A stretch of DNA of 9,364 nt from assembly GCA_016295005.1 (NCBI GenBank), contig JAEDMA010000053.1, positions 1 to 9,364 on the forward strand, written 5' to 3'. The notes beneath the pieces are model-generated. The model was not told the DNA's origin and did not search any database. It saw only the letters and a program-made list of their open reading frames with translations. The position numbers and the translations under genes were made by a program. Below are positions 1 to 6,559 of this stretch, one piece after another. This DNA comes from Christensenellaceae bacterium (GTDB lineage Bacteria > Bacillota > Clostridia > Christensenellales > Borkfalkiaceae). Positions within the stretch are counted from its first letter, which is position 1. Every line of letters begins with the position of its first letter.

Positions 1-44
1 ATAAACGCTACGCCCCGCGAAATTTCGCGGGGCGTAGCGTTTAT
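1..44. terminator. Perfect 44-base palindrome, probable strong terminator hairpin
   Basis: Bases 1-22 are the exact reverse complement of bases 23-44, so the sequence reads the same on both strands. The stem is GC-rich in the middle (CGCCCCGCG against CGCGGGGCG), with an AAATTT centre that would form the loop. On the + strand it is followed by a T-rich stretch (CTTTTAATT) from 45. On the minus strand the bases after the hairpin lie outside the window. It sits 50 bases past the stop codon of the MATE gene. The natural reading is a Rho-independent terminator for that gene, possibly bidirectional and shared with a convergent gene beyond the window edge. The stem may extend past base 1. Confidence 0.75.
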
Positions 45-94
45 CTTTTAATTCGAGCCGACATAAATCAAGCCGACAGTCGAATATTTTAAAA

Positions 95-1492
95 TCAACC
101 TTCTTTAATAACTATCGGGTTTGAGTCCATCAGTTTTTTTTCTTTTTTATACGCGTAAATAAAATATATCGTTTCCGCTATGGCGGTAATAGTCCAGGAA
201 AAAATGTACAAAAGATACAACGACGGAATCGTTTTAAAGTAAGCGAATACGGTATAAATCCAGGCTATTCTGAAAACGCACGACCCAAAAATGACTATAA
301 TACTCGGCACAAAACTTTTCCCAAGTCCTCTTGACGCCGAAATAGCACAATCCATAAATACGGAAAAGGCGTAAGAATATCCCATTATATTTATTCTCTT
401 CATTCCCGCATCGATTACCGCTTCGTCGTTGGTAAAAATAAGCAAGAATTCTCTTCCGAAAAAAACGAGAGAAAGTCCGAGAATCAATCCGACGATAAAC
501 GAGTAAAGAAGACATATAAGATAACTTTTCATCACCCTATCCATTTTCCCCGCGCCTCTGTTCTGCCCCATATAAGAAGTGCAGGCGGTAAAGAAGGCTG
601 CGAGAACGTTATAAATCAAAGCGTCGAAATTCGCCGCCGCGGAGTTACCCGAAATCATTACTTCGTCAAGCGAATTCACGCCGACCTGAATAAATAAGTT
701 CGCTACGGCGAATATAGTATTCTGAATTGCCGCCGGTATTCCGATTTTCAACACGAGCGCGGAAAGTTCTTTATCGGGTTTTAAGCCTTTAAGCGAAAGT
801 CTCGTGCTGTCTTTAACCATTAAAAGCCTTACGGTTATTAAAATTGCCGATACGTATTGAGAGATTATGCTTGCGATTGCAACGCCTTCGACGTCCATTC
901 CGCAAACGATTACGAAAAAAAGATTAAATCCGAGATTTATCAGCCCTCCTGCGGTAAGATAAATAAGCGGTCTTTTCGTATCGCCGACCGCGCTTAAAAC
1001 GCCGTTACCGAAGTTGAAAATCGCAAGCCCCGGAAGCCCTATCGAGTAAATTCTGAAATACCGTACCGCGCCGTCTAAAAACGCTTCTTTTGTTTTTATA
1101 AGCAACAAAAGCGGTCTTGCAAGGAAAAAGCAAACGATAAACAGAAGAATGCCGGAAATTACGCTTATGATAAAGGAAGAGTCTACTGTTTTCTTAATTT
1201 TGTCGTCGTATTTTGCCCCTGCAAACCTTGCGACGAACACGTTAATACCGCTTGAAATACCTATCAGAATTCCCGTAAAAAGAGAGACGAGAATTGTTGT
1301 AGAACCTACCGCTCCGAGAGCGGTTGCGGAACTCGAAAATTTACCGACCACCGCCACGTCCGCAGTGTTGAATAATACCTGCAATACCTGCGAAAACATA
1401 AGCGGTATAGAAAACAACAAAATACCTTTAAATAACGACCCCTCGGTAATAGGATTTATTTTATTTTTAGTAGGTTCAGTCGATTTATTCAT
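95..1492 (-). CDS. MATE-family multidrug/toxin efflux transporter
   Basis: A 465-residue polytopic membrane protein of the MATE (NorM/DinF-like) family. Members export cationic drugs, toxins or metabolites across the cytoplasmic membrane, driven by a Na+ or H+ gradient. Length is typical for the family (about 450-470). The recognisable first block is at residues 19-66: SLFKGILLFSIPLMFSQVLQ, then the ADVAVVGKFSS segment and ALGAVGSTT. Later blocks are GDTKRP (170-175), YMGQNRGAG (307-315) and SRGLGKSFVPS (387-397), with hydrophobic spans between them consistent with twelve helices in two six-helix halves. The start at 1492 leaves the expected short hydrophilic N terminus before the first helix, but the upstream sequence (GCGAAG) is only a weak ribosome binding site. 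The stop is TGA. A 132-base gap holding a probable terminator separates the gene from the opp operon, so it is probably transcribed independently. The substrate and coupling ion cannot be told from the sequence. Confidence 0.93.
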   Translation of the reverse strand: MNKSTEPTKNKINPITEGSLFKGILLFSIPLMFSQVLQVLFNTADVAVVGKFSSSATALGAVGSTTILVSLFTGILIGISSGINVFVARFAGAKYDDKIKKTVDSSFIISVISGILLFIVCFFLARPLLLLIKTKEAFLDGAVRYFRIYSIGLPGLAIFNFGNGVLSAVGDTKRPLIYLTAGGLINLGFNLFFVIVCGMDVEGVAIASIISQYVSAILITVRLLMVKDSTRLSLKGLKPDKELSALVLKIGIPAAIQNTIFAVANLFIQVGVNSLDEVMISGNSAAANFDALIYNVLAAFFTACTSYMGQNRGAGKMDRVMKSYLICLLYSFIVGLILGLSLVFFGREFLLIFTNDEAVIDAGMKRINIMGYSYAFSVFMDCAISASRGLGKSFVPSIIVIFGSCVFRIAWIYTVFAYFKTIPSLYLLYIFSWTITAIAETIYFIYAYKKEKKLMDSNPIVIKEG

Positions 1493-1594
1493 AACTTCGC
1501 TTTTCTGTTTTATTAAAATCGTTTATTTTAACGACGGGAATCAATTAAAAACATTCTATGTTTTAAAGACTTAATCGGTTTTTCGGCAAAACAC
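1493..1594 (-). promoter_or_regulatory. Intergenic leader upstream of the MATE gene, probable promoter region
   Basis: An AT-rich stretch between the opp hairpin and the MATE start, where that gene's promoter should lie. On the minus strand a TAGAAT resembling a -10 box occurs at 1553-1558, but no convincing -35 lies 16-18 bases upstream of it. A short inverted repeat (TAAAAT, 5-base spacer, ATTTTA) at 1514-1530 could be an operator half-site pair or chance in AT-rich DNA. I place the region with fair confidence but no specific promoter. Confidence 0.35.
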
Positions 1595-1620
1595 AAGACC
1601 CGTGAAAAATCACAGGTCTT
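1595..1620 (-). terminator. Probable terminator of the opp operon
   Basis: An inverted repeat pairs AAGACC (1595-1600) with GGTCTT (1615-1620), then a C/A mismatch, then GTG (1602-1604) with CAC (1611-1613), closing a six-base AAAAAT loop. It begins four bases past the stop codon of the last operon gene, exactly where a terminator is expected. On the minus strand it is followed by GTGTTTTG, a modest U-tract. The + strand side has a comparable T-rich tail (TTTATTTACTT), so it could work in both directions. The mismatch and interrupted U-tract make partial read-through into the MATE gene possible. Confidence 0.6.
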
Positions 1621-1624
1621 TTAT

Positions 1625-1918
1625 TTACTTAAAGCCCCCCGAAAGGAGCATCATTATAACGTACAAAAGTCCTAAAACTGCAAGAACGATAAGCATAGGG
1701 AGAATCATCATTTTAACCGCTGCAAAGTAAGTTCTGAACTTTTCTCTTGCGGTTGAAGGCGGTTTTGGTTGGTCGATAAAAGAATGATTTTCTTTTTTTT
1801 CTTCCTTCTTTGCCGAATGAAAACTTATTCCTCCTTTAACGCCCGACATATCGCTTATAGTGGAATTATCGTCGTAATAAATGACTTTTTCTTTTTTTTT
1901 CTTCTTTTTGTCAGACAT
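1625..1918 (-). CDS. Small single-span membrane protein at the end of the opp operon
   Basis: I do not recognise this 97-residue protein. It has three parts. Residues 1-12 are a lysine-rich start (six lysines in a row after MSD). Residues 13-68 are polar and hydrophilic, including the block YYDDNSTISDMSG (14-26) and a proline-containing stretch PKPPS (51-55). Residues 70-93 are one strongly hydrophobic helix (MMILPMLIVLAVLGLLYVIM and on), followed by a five-residue tail. The basic N terminus argues for a cytoplasmic N terminus with the short tail outside. There is no signal peptidase or lipobox site. The start lies two bases past the oppF stop with no strong ribosome binding site of its own, so translation is probably coupled to oppF. 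Operon membership suggests a role at the importer, such as an accessory or assembly subunit, but that is inference. It could instead be an unrelated passenger gene. Confidence 0.75.
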   Translation of the reverse strand: MSDKKKKKKEKVIYYDDNSTISDMSGVKGGISFHSAKKEEKKENHSFIDQPKPPSTAREKFRTYFAAVKMMILPMLIVLAVLGLLYVIMMLLSGGFK

Positions 1919-1920
1919 AA

Positions 1921-3090
1921 TTATTTACCGCTACATAAGTGGCAAGCAACGAAATGCCCTTCTTCGACTTCCGTATAAGGCGGAGCGATATGTTTACATA
2001 TTTCCATAGCTTTCGGACAACGCGTATGGAACTTACAACCCCTCGGCGGATTAGCCGGCGAAGGAATATCCCCTTTAAGAATTTCTCTGTTGCTCTTTTC
2101 GTCGGGATTCGGATTAGGAACGGCCGAGAAAAGCGCGTGCGTATACGGATGAACGGGGTTGTCGAAAATTTCTTTTTTGTTTCCGAATTCCACCATAGAA
2201 CCTAAGTACATAACGCCGATTTTATCGGAAATAAATTTTACGACAGACAAATCGTGAGAGATGAAAATATAAGTTAAATTCTTCTCTTTTTGCAGTTTTT
2301 TTAGAAGATTTATTATCTGCGCCTGAATGGAGACGTCGAGCGCGGAAACAGGTTCGTCGCATACGACGAGTTCGGGGTTCACGGCGAGCGCTCTCGCAAT
2401 GCATATACGTTGGCGCTGACCGCCCGAAAACTCGTGCGGATATCTTTCGTAATAATAGTCGCGAAGACCGCAACGTTCCATCAAGTCCATAACGTACTCT
2501 TTTACCTGTTCTTTCGGAACGATATTATGGACCAGAACAGGCTCGGAAAGAATATCTCCAACCGTGCTTCTCGGCGGCAACGACGAATAAGGATCCTGAA
2601 AAACTATCTGCATTTTCGTTCTGAGCGAACGCATTTCTTTCGGTTTATAACCCGCGATATCGGTTCCCTTAAAGAAAACCTGACCGCTCGTCGGTTGATA
2701 CAACTTCAAAATGGTTCTTCCCATAGTGGTTTTGCCGCAGCCCGATTCGCCGACTATACCTAACGTTTCGCCCTGTTTTACTTTGAAAGAAACGTCGTCA
2801 ACCGCTTTAAGAGTCGATAAAGGTTTTCCCATTAAAGTTTTTTTAAGAACGAAATACTTTTTTAAGTGTCTGACTTCTAATATAGCGTCGGGGTCGGGAG
2901 GCAATTGAGCGTCTTTTTCTCTTTGTTTTTCCCTTTCCGCTTCTTCCGTTTCGGCTTCGGCAATATCGTTAAAATCGGCAAACTCGTTATTTTCGGGGTT
3001 TTCCGATAGAAATTCTTCCGTATTTTCCGTCAGGACCTCTTCTGTTAAATTTTCCGTTTCGACTTCTTTTTTAACGTTTATAGTTTCCAT
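1921..3090 (-). CDS. oppF: Oligopeptide ABC transporter ATP-binding protein OppF (DppF-like)
   Basis: The second ATPase subunit of the peptide importer; it pairs with OppD on the cytoplasmic face and powers uptake. All ABC motifs are intact: Walker A GESGCGKT (114-121), Q-loop Gln165, signature FSGGQRQR (221-228), Walker B LVVCDEP (241-247, Asp245 and Glu246), D-loop SALD (249-252) and switch His279. The C-terminal oligopeptide/dipeptide domain follows HPYTHAL and carries Cys352, Cys358, Cys365 and Cys383, probable Fe-S ligands. At 389 residues it is longer than the usual 310-330, because residues 1-68 form an acidic, low-complexity extension before the ABC domain. The post-Q-loop motif reads SSLPPR where SSLNPR is usual. 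AAGGA at 3099-3103, eight bases upstream, supports the start, which is one base past the oppD stop. OppF is preferred over OppD because of its position, the VFQDPYSSL sequence after the Q-loop and the KKYF start of the domain. Confidence 0.93.
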   Translation of the reverse strand: METINVKKEVETENLTEEVLTENTEEFLSENPENNEFADFNDIAEAETEEAEREKQREKDAQLPPDPDAILEVRHLKKYFVLKKTLMGKPLSTLKAVDDVSFKVKQGETLGIVGESGCGKTTMGRTILKLYQPTSGQVFFKGTDIAGYKPKEMRSLRTKMQIVFQDPYSSLPPRSTVGDILSEPVLVHNIVPKEQVKEYVMDLMERCGLRDYYYERYPHEFSGGQRQRICIARALAVNPELVVCDEPVSALDVSIQAQIINLLKKLQKEKNLTYIFISHDLSVVKFISDKIGVMYLGSMVEFGNKKEIFDNPVHPYTHALFSAVPNPNPDEKSNREILKGDIPSPANPPRGCKFHTRCPKAMEICKHIAPPYTEVEEGHFVACHLCSGK

Positions 3091-3091
3091 A

Positions 3092-4450
3092 TTATTTTTC
3101 CTTGGGATTATATAAGTGGCACGCTACGAAATGGGTCGGACTGACTTGCACCATACAAGGATAATCACCCGAACATTCTTTAATACATTTGGAGCATCTT
3201 TCTTTAAAGTAGCAATGCGACGGCATATTTATAGGATTAGGCACGTTACCGGGAATATTAAACAACTTATCGGAATTCGATTTCATCGTCGGTTTGGATT
3301 TTTGCAACCCTTGCGTGTAAGGATGACACGGGTTGTGGAAAATCTCCGACGCGGTACCCTGTTCGATAATTCTGCCGGCATACATAACTACGACGTAATC
3401 CGCCATTTCGGCAATAACGCCTAAGTCGTGCGTAATTAAAAGTATAGACCCGTTTATACGTTTTTTCAAGTCGTTAAACAAATCGAGAATCTGCGCCTGA
3501 ATAGTAACGTCGAGCGCGGTAGTCGGTTCGTCGGCGATTATAAGGCGAGGTTCGCCTGCAAGCGCCATAGCAATCATAACACGCTGACGCATACCGCCGG
3601 ACAACTCGTGCGGATAGGACGCGTAAACCCTTTCCGGCATAGCGATTCCGACCATGTTAAGCATTTCTATCGAACGTTTTTTAGCGATCGCTTTCGTTGC
3701 GCCGGGAACGTGAAGAAGAGTAACTTCGTCGAGTTGATTACCTATCGTAAACACGGGGTTTAATGACGTCATAGGCTCCTGGAAAACCATAGACATTTGT
3801 CTTCCGCGAAGTCTGTACATTTCTCTTATAGGCATCTTTGCGATATCGTATACCGTTTCCTCTTTTTCGTACACGCCGAGACCGCTTTCCGTCTTTTTCT
3901 GAACGGGGCGGGTAACGGGATTGCCTTCTTTATCGAGTTTAACGTTACCCTCTTTATCCAGAACCTTTTCCGTTATAACGTTACCGTGTTCGTCTTTTTC
4001 GTATACGGGAATATATTTGCCGTTAGCGTCGGTTTTAAAGTCGTACGCTTTAAAACGTATAGAACCGCTTACTATCTGTCCGGACGGACCTTGTATAAGC
4101 CTCATAACGGACATGGACGTTACCGATTTACCGCAACCGGATTCGCCTACGACGCCGACTGTGGAGTTAAGCGGAATATTAAAACTTACGCCGTTTACCG
4201 CTTTAACCACGCCCTGATCGGTGAAAAAGTAAGTGTTTAAGTCTTCGATTTCCAGAATGTTGCCGTCGTCTTTCATTTCGGTGACGTATTCGGATTTCGG
4301 CGCCTTACGATTTTTGGCTTTTTCGAGCCTGCGCATTTCCGCCATATTGGCTTTGGCAATTTCTCTTACTTCTTTTCCGCTTAAATAGTGGCTGCTTATA
4401 TTCTTTTCTTTTTCCGTTTTATTTTTTTTCAGAAAGTCAAACACGCCCAT
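3092..4450 (-). CDS. oppD: Oligopeptide ABC transporter ATP-binding protein OppD (DppD-like)
   Basis: The first ATPase subunit of the peptide importer. Motifs are complete: Walker A GESGCGKS (102-109), Q-loop Gln224 within MVFQEPMTSLNPV, signature LSGGMRQR (283-290), Walker B LIIADEPT (303-310), D-loop TALD (311-314) and switch His341. The C-terminal oligopeptide domain holds Cys413, Cys419, Cys426 and Cys444 in the spacing also seen in OppF, with extra cysteines at 422 and 432. The protein is 452 residues against a usual 320-360. The excess lies in two places: a basic N-terminal extension (1-63) and an insertion of about 65-70 residues (roughly 137-203) between Walker A and the Q-loop, part of it repetitive. 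The start is two bases past the oppC stop, and its ribosome binding site (AAAGGAGA) lies within the end of oppC. The intact motifs indicate an active ATPase despite the insertion. Confidence 0.94.
   Translation of the reverse strand: MGVFDFLKKNKTEKEKNISSHYLSGKEVREIAKANMAEMRRLEKAKNRKAPKSEYVTEMKDDGNILEIEDLNTYFFTDQGVVKAVNGVSFNIPLNSTVGVVGESGCGKSVTSMSVMRLIQGPSGQIVSGSIRFKAYDFKTDANGKYIPVYEKDEHGNVITEKVLDKEGNVKLDKEGNPVTRPVQKKTESGLGVYEKEETVYDIAKMPIREMYRLRGRQMSMVFQEPMTSLNPVFTIGNQLDEVTLLHVPGATKAIAKKRSIEMLNMVGIAMPERVYASYPHELSGGMRQRVMIAMALAGEPRLIIADEPTTALDVTIQAQILDLFNDLKKRINGSILLITHDLGVIAEMADYVVVMYAGRIIEQGTASEIFHNPCHPYTQGLQKSKPTMKSNSDKLFNIPGNVPNPINMPSHCYFKERCSKCIKECSGDYPCMVQVSPTHFVACHLYNPKEK
3902..4000 (-). 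repeat. Degenerate in-frame repeat coding DxxGN units inside OppD
   Basis: Residues 151-183 of OppD contain three related units: KDEHGNVITEKV, LDKEGNVK and LDKEGNPVTRPV, each with a D-[EK]-[HE]-G-N core. The DNA shows matching similarity: on the + strand a TTGCC or TTACC core followed by a T/C-rich stretch recurs three times. The units sit within the OppD insertion, in a loop of the ATPase domain. They look like a small tandem expansion that has since diverged. Confidence 0.7.
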
Positions 4451-4452
4451 AA

Positions 4453-5535
4453 TTATCTCCTTTGTTTAGGATCGCGCGCGTCGCGCAATCCGTCGCCGAT
4501 AAAGTTGAAACCTAAAACGGCTATAATAATACAGATACCGGACGGAATCCATACATACGGGTAAGATTTAAGAATATCCGTTCTCTTGGATATAATTTCT
4601 ATCATGGTACCCCATGAAGCGTACGGTGCTTTAACGCCCAGGTTCAGATATGAAAGCGTCGATTCGGACAATATCATACCTCCGAGCGACAAGGTCATGG
4701 AAACAAGAATCTGAGGTAAAATGTTAGGTATCAAATGCTTGAAAATCTTTCTCGGAGTAGAATACCCCATCGCTTCCGCGGCGACCATATATTCTTGTTC
4801 GCGAAGGAAGAGAATCTGCCCCCTGACAAGTCTTGCCATCCCCGGCCATGAGAAAACGGAAAGAATACCCATTAACAGGTATATGTAATAGTCCTGCGGT
4901 ACTTTATTCGCTTCAAGAACGGTACCGATAATAAGCATCAGCGGTAAAGATGGCAAACATATCAGAACGTCGCATATACGCATTATAACGTTATCTACTA
5001 CACCGCCGTAATACCCTGCGATTCCGCCCATTATTATACCTAAAGCGGACGTCAAAAATACCGCGATAAAACTTACCGCCAAAGAAAGTCTTCCGCCATA
5101 CATAAGACGAACGAGAATATCCTGTCCCTGTTCGTCGGTTCCCAAAGGATGACTTTCGGAGGGACTTGCAAGCGAATTAACGCTGTTTCTGGTAACGATA
5201 ACCTGTGTAAAACCGAGATCGTTTTTATCGGTATCCTTCGTAAAGAAGGAATACTCGTATTTACCCGAACGGTCTATGTCTATTTCTCCCCATTGAGTAT
5301 AGAATACCGGACCTAACCAGCAGAACGCAAATAAAGCGACTAACATGATAAGTCCCGCAACGGAAAGTTTGGAACGGAAAAAACGACGAATGACCATGCG
5401 CGTAGGCGACATGAGTTTAACGTTTTTATCAAGCGGAACTTCCGTGTCTGCGCCGTCGAAATTCGCTTCTGCGTCGACAGGCATTTCGGAAGCGACTTCT
5501 TCGAACAATTCGGTTTCTTTATTTATCTTGTCCAT
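4453..5535 (-). CDS. oppC: Oligopeptide ABC transporter permease OppC (DppC-like)
   Basis: The second membrane subunit of the importer, forming the channel with OppB. Residues 1-45 are a hydrophilic acidic extension. The OppC N-terminal domain begins at MVIRRFFRSKLSVAG (47-61), leading into the first membrane helix (about 59-79). An outside segment (80-130) ends in the family motif HPLGTDEQGQDILVRLMYGG (129-148). Further helices fall at about 150-175, 186-207, 217-238, 275-295 and 328-348. The EAA loop that docks on the ATPases is at 248-274 (YMVAAEAMGYSTPRKIF, then LIPNILP). Length is 360 residues; about 280-310 is usual, and the N-terminal extension and outside segment explain most of the excess. 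The start lies 11 bases past the oppB stop. Confidence 0.93.
   Translation of the reverse strand: MDKINKETELFEEVASEMPVDAEANFDGADTEVPLDKNVKLMSPTRMVIRRFFRSKLSVAGLIMLVALFAFCWLGPVFYTQWGEIDIDRSGKYEYSFFTKDTDKNDLGFTQVIVTRNSVNSLASPSESHPLGTDEQGQDILVRLMYGGRLSLAVSFIAVFLTSALGIIMGGIAGYYGGVVDNVIMRICDVLICLPSLPLMLIIGTVLEANKVPQDYYIYLLMGILSVFSWPGMARLVRGQILFLREQEYMVAAEAMGYSTPRKIFKHLIPNILPQILVSMTLSLGGMILSESTLSYLNLGVKAPYASWGTMIEIISKRTDILKSYPYVWIPSGICIIIAVLGFNFIGDGLRDARDPKQRR
4456..4463 (-). promoter_or_regulatory. Ribosome binding site of oppD within the 3' end of oppC
   Basis: The minus-strand sequence AAAGGAGA encodes the last residues (Gln-Arg-Arg) of OppC and runs into its TAA stop. The oppD ATG follows two bases after the stop. 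The same bases therefore serve as coding sequence and Shine-Dalgarno site, which supports the oppD start at 4450 and coupled translation of the permease and ATPase genes. Confidence 0.8.
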
Positions 5536-5539
5536 AACG

Positions 5540-5548
5540 CCTCCTTTT
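5540..5548 (-). promoter_or_regulatory. Ribosome binding site of oppC overlapping the oppB stop
   Basis: On the minus strand the sequence reads AAAAGGAGG and then, four bases later, ATG of oppC. The first bases of the site are part of the oppB stop codon TAA (5549-5547). Ribosomes finishing oppB would be delivered directly onto this site, which suggests translational coupling and matched amounts of the two permeases. It is the strongest Shine-Dalgarno match inside the operon, although its spacing is short. Confidence 0.8.
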
Positions 5549-6536
5549 AAGCCAATTTAACGCGCGGGTCGACAACCGCATACATAAGGTCAGCAAGCAG
5601 AACGCCTACAACCGATAAAAACGCAAGGAACATATTATACGTCATAATAACGGGAATATTACCCGTAGTCATCGCGTCTAACGCATATTTACCGATACCC
5701 GGCAAATCGAAAACCGTTTCGGTAATCATCGCGCCGGAAAACAGCGAAGGAATTAACCCCGCGAGGCTGGTGACGAGCGGAATCATAGTGTTTCTGAAAG
5801 CGTGTTTATAAATTACTTTGCCCTCTTTAAGCCCTTTCGCTCTCGCCGTTCTTATATAGTCGGAATTCAACACTTCGAGCATATTGGTTCTCGTCATTCT
5901 CATACGCGAACCGATACTTAAAATAACTACCGTCAGAATAGGAAGTATCATATGTCTTATGTAATCGTTCACCGCGGCAAGACCAACAAGCGTTTGCGTT
6001 TTATCTCCCGTACCCGACGGAGGAAGCCAGCCGAGTTTGTTGGCAAAGATATCCTTCAGCATCTGTCCGAAGAAGAAAGACGGCAAAGACACGCCTATAA
6101 GAACAAGCACGGTAACGACGTAATCGCGTATGGAATATTGATGAGTTGCCGCTGTAATTCCCAAAGGAATGGCAATCAGAAATTCAAATACGGTAGCAAT
6201 CGCTGCTATAAGGAAAGACGTACCGAGTTTATCGGGGTCGAAAACTTCGGTAAGAACTTCACGCTGGTTGGTGAAACTCTTGCCGAAATCGAGCCGACAG
6301 ACGTTACCGAGCCAGTTAAAATATCCTTGAAGAATAGTTCCGTCAAGCCCGTAAGTCTTATACATTTGTTGTATAAATTCTTCGCTGACGCCGTCCTGAG
6401 AGTTGGCGTTTAACGCGATTATTCTTTGTTTAACAAAGTCGGTCGGCATGCAGCGAAGCAACGTGTACAGAATAAGCGATACCCCGAGTAATATTAAAAT
6501 AGATATTCCTATTCTTTTGAGAATGTATTTAAACAT
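5547..6536 (-). CDS. oppB: Oligopeptide ABC transporter permease OppB (DppB-like)
   Basis: The first membrane subunit of the importer. The N terminus MFKYILKRIGISILILLGVS is typical of the family, with the first helix at about 9-28. A long outside segment (29-105) contains GLDGTILQGYFNWLGNVCRL and DFGKSF, matching the usual pattern of this family. Further helices fall at about 107-130, 138-160, 196-216, 252-275 and 299-322. The EAA loop is at 226-254 (DYIRTARAKGLKEGKVIYKH, then FRNTMIPL). The ending DPRVKLA resembles the usual YxxxDPRV C terminus. Length (329 residues) is normal for OppB, unlike the other subunits of this operon. A GGAGA site at 6541-6545 supports the start. Twenty-three bases separate it from oppA, the largest gap inside the operon. 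Confidence 0.94.
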   Translation of the reverse strand: MFKYILKRIGISILILLGVSLILYTLLRCMPTDFVKQRIIALNANSQDGVSEEFIQQMYKTYGLDGTILQGYFNWLGNVCRLDFGKSFTNQREVLTEVFDPDKLGTSFLIAAIATVFEFLIAIPLGITAATHQYSIRDYVVTVLVLIGVSLPSFFFGQMLKDIFANKLGWLPPSGTGDKTQTLVGLAAVNDYIRHMILPILTVVILSIGSRMRMTRTNMLEVLNSDYIRTARAKGLKEGKVIYKHAFRNTMIPLVTSLAGLIPSLFSGAMITETVFDLPGIGKYALDAMTTGNIPVIMTYNMFLAFLSVVGVLLADLMYAVVDPRVKLA

Positions 6537-6559
6537 TATTTCTCCAATTTATCTTAAAG